Assembly (NCBI GenBank): GCA_037903355.1
Contig: JBAJFE010000034.1
Location: forward strand, 310,001 to 374,000
DNA from: Trichuris trichiura
Taxonomy: Eukaryota; Nematoda; Enoplea; Trichinellida; Trichuridae
DNA: 64,000 nucleotides
Reading direction: 5' to 3'
Position numbers and translations under genes: made by a program. Shown here piece by piece: positions 57,501 to 64,000 of this stretch (positions within the stretch are counted from its first letter, which is position 1; each line of letters starts with the position of its first letter). The notes beneath the pieces are model-generated. The model was not told the origin of the DNA. It searched no databases and was given only the letters and a program-made list of their open reading frames with translations.

Positions 57501-60232
57501 CATTCAACAGTTTCATCAATTTGTAATAACCACGTTTGACCAAAATTTAATGAACGACCAGGTCACTTATACAAGTGAAAAATATGTAACCTGACCACGT
57601 GACTGCTACGCTTTTCCCACGTACCAAAAAGATACGAGAATGCCGTTAATAATTAGGAAAACAGACTATTCATCTCGTGAGGCTAAAAATATGCTGAAAA
57701 GTGCCAACCTTATCACATTAAGTGCATTCGTTAAAGATGAGCAAAAAATAGCAACCGAATTTGGCAAAACGCTGTAATTTTACATATGGAGAAGATATGC
57801 ATTCATTGATTCAAGTCACCAAAGAGAAATGTTAGAGATGAAAGGCTTTTAAATGGTTCGCTAATGGAAAAGCTGCAGGGGAGCGCGCTCATCATTTTCA
57901 ACAATGAACTCAACCGTGCGAGAGGGTGAAACGCCTTGGTTGAAAAGCCATTTAAAACTTTTAAGACTCTCTTTCACACCCATATACGATTAATGAGTAC
58001 CTGTTTCGCCAATAAAATGGGGAGAAGGATATAAGAAAGATGTACGCAGTTTGACCAATGAACCACTTGCTAACAAAATGCAATATGTAATAACAGTTGG
58101 CCGCATTTTTGATGGACTAGTTGAATGTACGTGACCGATTAGGAATAAATCTGGTTGGGCAGGTTTTGCAGTTTTAACTTGAAGTTCACTGCATGCCAGA
58201 CGCATAAAAAGTACTGAAACCTATTTAGGAAAAACCCACAACCACCCGATTTGCCTATTCTTGATAATTATGGCATAGGTTCAGAAAACCTGCCCCAGAA
58301 GTAGATCGACATGCAGTAATCGAGAACAACGCAAGAATGGTAAGACTGTTCGATACGAAGTTCACACGCACCACCTTCTAATGTCCATCAGCTAAAAAAT
58401 GTTAATGAGCGCTACGTCAAAAACAACCTTACGTAGCCAGAAATGCGTGACGAGCTACAAAAGCAGTTTGCATCCGTACTGGACACGCTGGAAACGTTAG
58501 AAAAATGTCCAAAAAACTTATAGCTGAAAGAAAACGTTATTCCAGTGCAATAAGAACAAGTTAGTCGCAGCATGGGCTAACTTCCCGCTTTGCTTTAATA
58601 TTAACTAGGTTTGAATAACTGGCTCATTAGCTCAACATTCTTCACAGATCAAGCAGGGCACGATGCTACGTTGGTTAATAAAAAGTGGCCTAAACTTCAT
58701 GTCATCACAACTAGTTTCTTCCTACACCGGCTTAAAATCGTGGTATTACCGTCTATCGGCAATCCACTGCCACTTATGCCCTTCTGTCCTAACGTGAATG
58801 TCCCCTTACTCGCTTACTCTGAGCAATTGACTAGTCAACAGTAAAAAGCGAAAATTTCGCACCATTTCAACAATGTATAGGTCGAGTCAATAGTCACTCT
58901 GAAAATCAAGTACAAGAATGCTGAAACTAAGCAAATACTATCGATTAATGTGAAGAATACTAGAACGTTGAGCGCTAAACACATGCTTAAGACCAAAAGG
59001 ACTTTCGGTTATTCGAAACGTTTAACTTACTCTCAAGAAGTTCAATAGGACAAAGGAAGATATTAATCAAACTGAATTTTAGCTCCGTATTAACTAGCTA
59101 ACCGAATCGGACTGTAGTTTCTACTGGAAAAGTTTAGAATTCACAACTACAAGAATATAACCGAAAGGAGTTGCCTCCTACTGCTTTTTGCGCTGACATA
59201 ACAGCGCCAATGTTTCAAAACGTCAAATTTTTACAGTAGCAAACCTTCATCCACTTCAAGTTACCCACTGGTTCTACAATGAAAATATTTCTGAGCAGAA
59301 GACAAAGCACTAATTGATGCTGAGGGAGTGCGCTGTTGTGAAATCTTCAAATGCTCTATGAAAAACGGGTAACGAGCTTACACGTTATTCTAACTTATAC
59401 TTCGGACACATCGTACCACCAATATTAAGAACAATAGAACTGAAAAAGAAGTATATAGCTAAACATGCCCGAAGAATACAAAGGCAAACTAACAAGATTA
59501 ATTAAACTACAAGTACACACAAAAAGAAAATATAAAAGTACATAAAGGCATTAGTTTTTGTGCACTGATGATGTACACAAAAAAGCCATGTTACTACGAT
59601 ATGAGCAACTGAAATAACGTTCAGTTTGAGGGAAAAACTTAACTCACTAAAACAAGGAAAAACTGCGCACATACTCATTGGAATCGCAGCTGATTTTAGG
59701 GGGCCAATAAGCACTTGGGGTAAAGGACAATCCGTGTTGATATTACTATGGAACATTGTAACGTTATCACCTTATTCCCAAGACAATTACGACGTTCGTC
59801 AAACGGAAATCAACGGTAATAATCATACAGCACAGAGAACCACAAGAGAGCCTTTGCACGCCAAGAAATTCACTCGGATACAAGCCATAGCAGCGCAAAG
59901 TTGCTCAACCATTAGTTTGGAACATAAATGTTTCAGTTTCAAAACACTTAACTGACACGATTTCATCTGCAATAATCTGTAGCTAAAATGCTGTACTTGA
60001 AATAGTCTGTTCAACGAACATATGCTGTCAAGTGCCTGAAAAGCATTGTATATCGTTGTCCAACAGAGAAAGAAAACAATTTTCAGACCGCGTAAAAATG
60101 CAGAGGCACCAAATTAGATGAAGAACCTTACTAATAGGGAGTCCGCTTGCAAGTTTAAAATGACGCATGCTCACAGCTACGTTACCGAAATAACAACAAG
60201 CATGGTGAAAGAGAAGACTCGACAATTCAACC
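54582..60232. other. Unassigned A/T-rich DNA, possibly intronic
   Basis: No exon chain could be built. A short inverted repeat is listed separately at 56625. Confidence 0.35.
56625..56715. repeat. Imperfect 33-bp inverted repeat
   Basis: GTATTTGAGTTGAAGCGTTA at the left pairs with TAACGCTTCTACTCAAATAC at the right, with a 25-nt loop. It is probably a small fold-back element. Confidence 0.6.
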
Positions 60233-60245
60233 AAACTTTCAAAAT

Positions 60246-60467
60246 CTTGAAAATGCGATGTTTTGGTACGGGACTGTATGTTTTCATAGTTCAGCGACTT
60301 TAATACGGTAGCTGTGTCCCGTTGGTAAGCACAAAAAAGAAAAAGAAAAAAGAACTTCCAGAGCTTTCGGGTTTTCGTCAAAAAGAACCCGAAAGCTCTG
60401 GAAGTTCTTTTTTCTTTTTCTTTTTTGTGCTTACCAACGGGACACAGCTACCGTATTAAAGTCGCTG
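60246..60467 (-). mobile_element. Snap-back hammerhead element 3 (222 bp)
   Basis: It is flanked by the 13-bp duplication AAACTTTCAAAAT (60233-60245 and 60468-60480). Two arms of about 85 bp are perfect inverted copies around a short centre at 60370-60385. Each arm keeps the 3' half of a hammerhead (CCCGAAAGCTCTGG), while the CTGANGA half is lost or changed to TTGACGA. On the minus strand it ends in the shared tail ATTTTCAAG. Confidence 0.85.
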
Positions 60468-60480
60468 AAACTTTCAAAAT

Positions 60481-63400
60481 GTGCCAGCAGAAAAACTTAC
60501 CGTTCATGTTTTGCAAAAAGAACCACCTGACCAAAAGAAACCTTTACACTTGACAATCTTCGCTGTTGACCGCTGTACGAAAATAAATTAGGGAAACAGG
60601 GTGTCGTTTACCTATTCTGAGCAACTGTTAAGACAAAAGCACACTAGTTACAAGGAGTTGATTATATTCCACTAGCTTAAATGCAAAAAAGTTTCCAGAG
60701 CTTTCGGGACTCGATTTTTTCCGCCTTTTGCGTCTTCAGAAAAATCTTACATTCAAAAGCTACAGGTACTTTTTGCCACGTTATACGGGGGCAACTTAAG
60801 AAACTTTTGTTGAATATGAAATCCGGAACAACCGTTAAGAAACATCCTACTTTTCATCAAATACAGTTCGCTATAACTAACAACTGAATTCCAGAGCGCG
60901 CCAGAATATTAATATATGTATAGAGGGAAATGAGCATCAAAATTAGCCTGCATACATTAAAAACTGACCAACAAAACAAGTTGAAACAACTGCTTCCTAT
61001 GAACATCGAAAACACGTTCTGTTCATGACAAAAAAACTACTCGATCAGAATTGTAAAAAAAAGTTAAACTCGCTCTTCTGTGTGACCAGAGTGCGGTAGA
61101 GCTAGAACAAGAATGACGTCGTCATTAACAAGGCAAGTCTGCTGTTCCCAGTTTTATCGGTCTGTTTGGGTCGTAAAAGCCAAATCAGGCATGTTAATTC
61201 GCCTGTCCGCCCAAATGCTTTGGATGAAAGGCGAACGATTCTACAAAAACTGCAACACGTAATATGAAAGATGCGTTGAAAACGCTTGCTTTCGAGTGTG
61301 CCTACGCGACAGAAAAGGTACTTGATTAGTATGGGATGCGTGAGAATTACTGTTCTGACTTTTAGAACGCAAACGACGTTGGGGGAAAAAGAGTAGCACG
61401 TCTTCAGGTGCGCAAAACTATGCCAAACACTAGTTTAAACTTAATCTCAATGAGCAGATTTATTTTTACTTTTCGAACATTAACTTCCCAATAAATAAAA
61501 TCATCTGACGCGCGTAATGTGCTGAATAGATCGATTTCCCCGTGTTCATTAGCACTCTCAGCATAAACTGGAGCCAAACTGATTCATCTAGAACCCGTCC
61601 ATTCGACTTGCTTTAATAGGTGTAAAATAACCCTGTCAAACAACGAAACCAATGGCTGGATGAAACTGACACATTTGTGGTAGAAATTAAGCTGAGAAAC
61701 TGTGGCGAAAAGTTGGCTTTATAATTCTCTGCTTTGGGCAAGGAACAAATAAGTAACGTCAGAAGAATTCTACCGCGTCTTCGAAGTTAAAATGCTATCA
61801 ATTGTTCTTTATCAAAGGACTGCTGGCAAATTGACTATGAAATCCAGCATGCAATGACGTATTACGACAAAGTGAACTTCCCCTGTGTTATCACAGCAGT
61901 TGTTAAGCGAAAGAATTGAAATAACGCAGAATAGTACCTGCGGCGTTGGCGTTAAAAGCAGGGTGTAGGTTGGCGATAAGCGAGTACCTTCTCTGCGCGC
62001 TTATGCAAATTCGCAATAAGCTGTCACCCTGTAAACGACCAACCAGATGCAGAGCAAAACGTATTCGTAAATGAACAGCAAAGATTACAAGGCGCAATTA
62101 TGTTTAACGCTTTTCCAAAATTGCTTATCCATGTCTGGTTATCTGTTGCGGCTAATATAAGTAATCATAGCAACAAACCGTAACGTTTCGTGTCCAAGTT
62201 TAAAATTTTTGCTCTTCGGTGCAACTAATCCATTAAAAACAAGAATTTCAAAACTCAACATTGTACTTCATTCTAGGAACATTATAGGAAAATGGCTTTT
62301 GTCACGAAAAACGTAGTCTCACGTTAGCGTATCGCTAAAACTAATCTAATCGTAAGTTTAGTTCTAACATTAACAGGTTGACAGAAACATTCCCCGTTCA
62401 CTGTGCCCAAGTAAACGGTTTGTATTGTCAATATTGCCGTCATGCACCTATTTCCAATTACGTTGCGAAAGTGCAGAAAGCTTTGGAAATAATATTACTT
62501 AATCACTGAGATACATTTTCGAGCATTTATGAATAGTACAATTAAACCAGCTTTACAGCTGCCATGATTTTCAATGGAGCACGCGGTAGCTTCGGGCTTA
62601 CCTCTCGGTAGTTGCCAATTCGCCGGCGAACGTCTTACGGACCAACTATGGAGTTAACAATCGATACAGCTGGAAGTGCCTGACGGATGATTCGTTCTCA
62701 AAAGTCAGTTAATCAACCAAGGCATAATCATCTCTAACAGTCGAGTGCTGACATACAATACATACACTTTCCCATAGCAAAGCAGACAGCTATTTGTGCA
62801 ACCCCTTATAAGTTAATGTGCTTTCGCAATATTATCTTATCGTTTATCATTAAAAGTACCGATTCGTAGAAAACTCTATTAAGACGACTGCATGGACACA
62901 AGCGTTAAAGCTAGCGACCTGAGCCTTTTCATCTCGCTGACTATTGCACCGGAGCATCATTCCAAAAGGTTTGAATTCAAGAGCTCAGTAGTCATCTGCT
63001 CTTTTGTTAACAGCTGCTGACTCATTCCTTGGTAGAATTAGAGATACGTGGAAATAGAATTTCATTATAAGACCCTCAGTCTTTGAGGTTAAACATGGGT
63101 CACATTTTTGCATACAAAAAAATCGTCGGCTGAAGCGCTCCCAAATTGCAGACCTGCAAGGCATTACGGATGCCGATCAATATTTTCATCATTTTGTGCC
63201 TTTTCTTTCTTAAAACAACATAGTTTCAACAACGGACAATATTTTAAGTAATACAAACAACGAATGAAAAGTTATTCTCTAACGGGCTTAAGCAACACGT
63301 GACGCTGTTGCTTCTCGCTTCGAGATTCTTAAAGAAAAGAATCACTTCAGATGAACGCTAAGCATCGCAATAAGATTCAGCGCCATTCCGAGCAAACACC

Positions 63401-64000
63401 ATACATTCAGAAATGTTCAGAGCTTGGCTGCGGACTCGCCGAAAAATAATTGTGATACCACAGTAAATAAAGTTTTCCGTCATTGGTCCCTTGAACAACT
63501 GCCCGTCGTTACCTCGACCGTAATCAAGACGTGACGTCGGGTTGCGTTAACAGGCCCCCACCACATTCGCTTGCCGTGTACAGTCTAGATCTACTTCGAT
63601 TCAAGCATGCACAGTAGTCCTTCCTCCGTTATGCCTTTCCAGTCGCCCAACCGTAGGGTGCATGTGACCATGAAATTTAATACTGAATATAAGTTCGTAA
63701 GTTATGAAGCAACTGCATAGCAGTAGTGGAGCGTACCTCAAATCGCGTATCATTGTAACATTGCTAGGCGTTATGGTTCGCTATTTTCAATAGAAGTTTG
63801 CCGCACCGCACGATACTGCTGCCTGTAACGACACCCAAGAGCAAAGAATGCCATAAAACATTTTACTTCATTCACATGGCTCAGGAGCGGCGAGGGTTCA
63901 CTGGTGCAGCTGCCGAGAAAGCGATCTCCCTCAAGATCTTTTGGAAGGAATCAACCACGGGCTTCCTTCAATACCATGTGAGTTCTCATAGGTAGGACAC
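60481..64000. other. Unassigned; one decayed hammerhead remnant
   Basis: At 60688-60740 (minus) a CTGAAGA box and CCCGAAAGCTCTGG recur, but stem II does not pair. Nothing else was recognised to the window end. Confidence 0.35.

Noticed and set aside
1..64000. CRISPR arrays, bacterial operons, rRNA
   Set aside because: No regularly spaced repeats or rRNA signatures were seen, and spliced genes plus eukaryotic transposons exclude a prokaryotic source.

Overview
This is metazoan nuclear DNA, most likely from an invertebrate. The real genes have short GT-AG introns (about 47 bp to 0.9 kb), gene density is low, and the window is full of transposable elements. A secreted Ly6/ODR-2-like protein and compact introns make a nematode a reasonable guess, but the sequence alone does not prove the taxon. 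There is no bacterial-style operon, tRNA, rRNA or CRISPR array.

Layout. 1-7.3 kb holds the 3' exons of an unknown single-pass membrane protein (+), a two-exon divergent dynein light chain (-) found by splice-site reading, and a small hAT-type MITE. 7.6-32.0 kb is a giant inverted duplication: two nearly identical arms of about 8.0 and 8.4 kb (7623-15613 and 23600-32017) around a spacer of about 8 kb. Each arm carries a single-exon TRMT2A-like tRNA (uracil-5-)methyltransferase gene, an old Penelope-like element (PLE) with a 340-bp hammerhead-bearing insertion inside it, and a younger PLE. The 5' part of a Tigger DNA transposon lies at the outer edge, and the right side keeps the whole Tigger. 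The spacer holds two decayed PLEs placed 5' to 5', a pogo-type MITE, a five-exon secreted Cys-rich gene and a dead mariner.

32-48 kb contains the complete Tigger, a 118-bp hammerhead element, a cluster of three 80-bp hairpin repeats, a second hAT MITE and a five-exon SLC10-type transporter (-). A 2.5-kb dead hAT (ZBED/GTF2IRD2-like) and a hammerhead element sit in its fourth intron. 48-64 kb is mostly unassigned DNA with two more snap-back hammerhead elements and a dead pogo/Tigger element with intact TIRs.

Main result. The window holds a family of short non-autonomous insertions (34.5, 43.6, 50.4 and 60.2 kb, plus the paired 12.4/26.9 kb copy). Each is flanked by an 11-13 bp target-site duplication and contains a hammerhead-ribozyme-like core or its remnant. 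Most end in the same TTTTCAA-type 3' tail, and the three snap-back members share a longer 3' end with the resident PLEs, which carry the same hammerhead motif. They look like PLE-mobilised retrozymes. Three of them are snap-back: the element body is followed or preceded by an inverted copy of itself, with the hammerhead at the turn. The second notable point is that both TRMT2A-like copies keep the nucleophilic Cys but have lost the catalytic Glu and the DPPR-type motif, so a conserved open frame appears to encode a non-catalytic protein.
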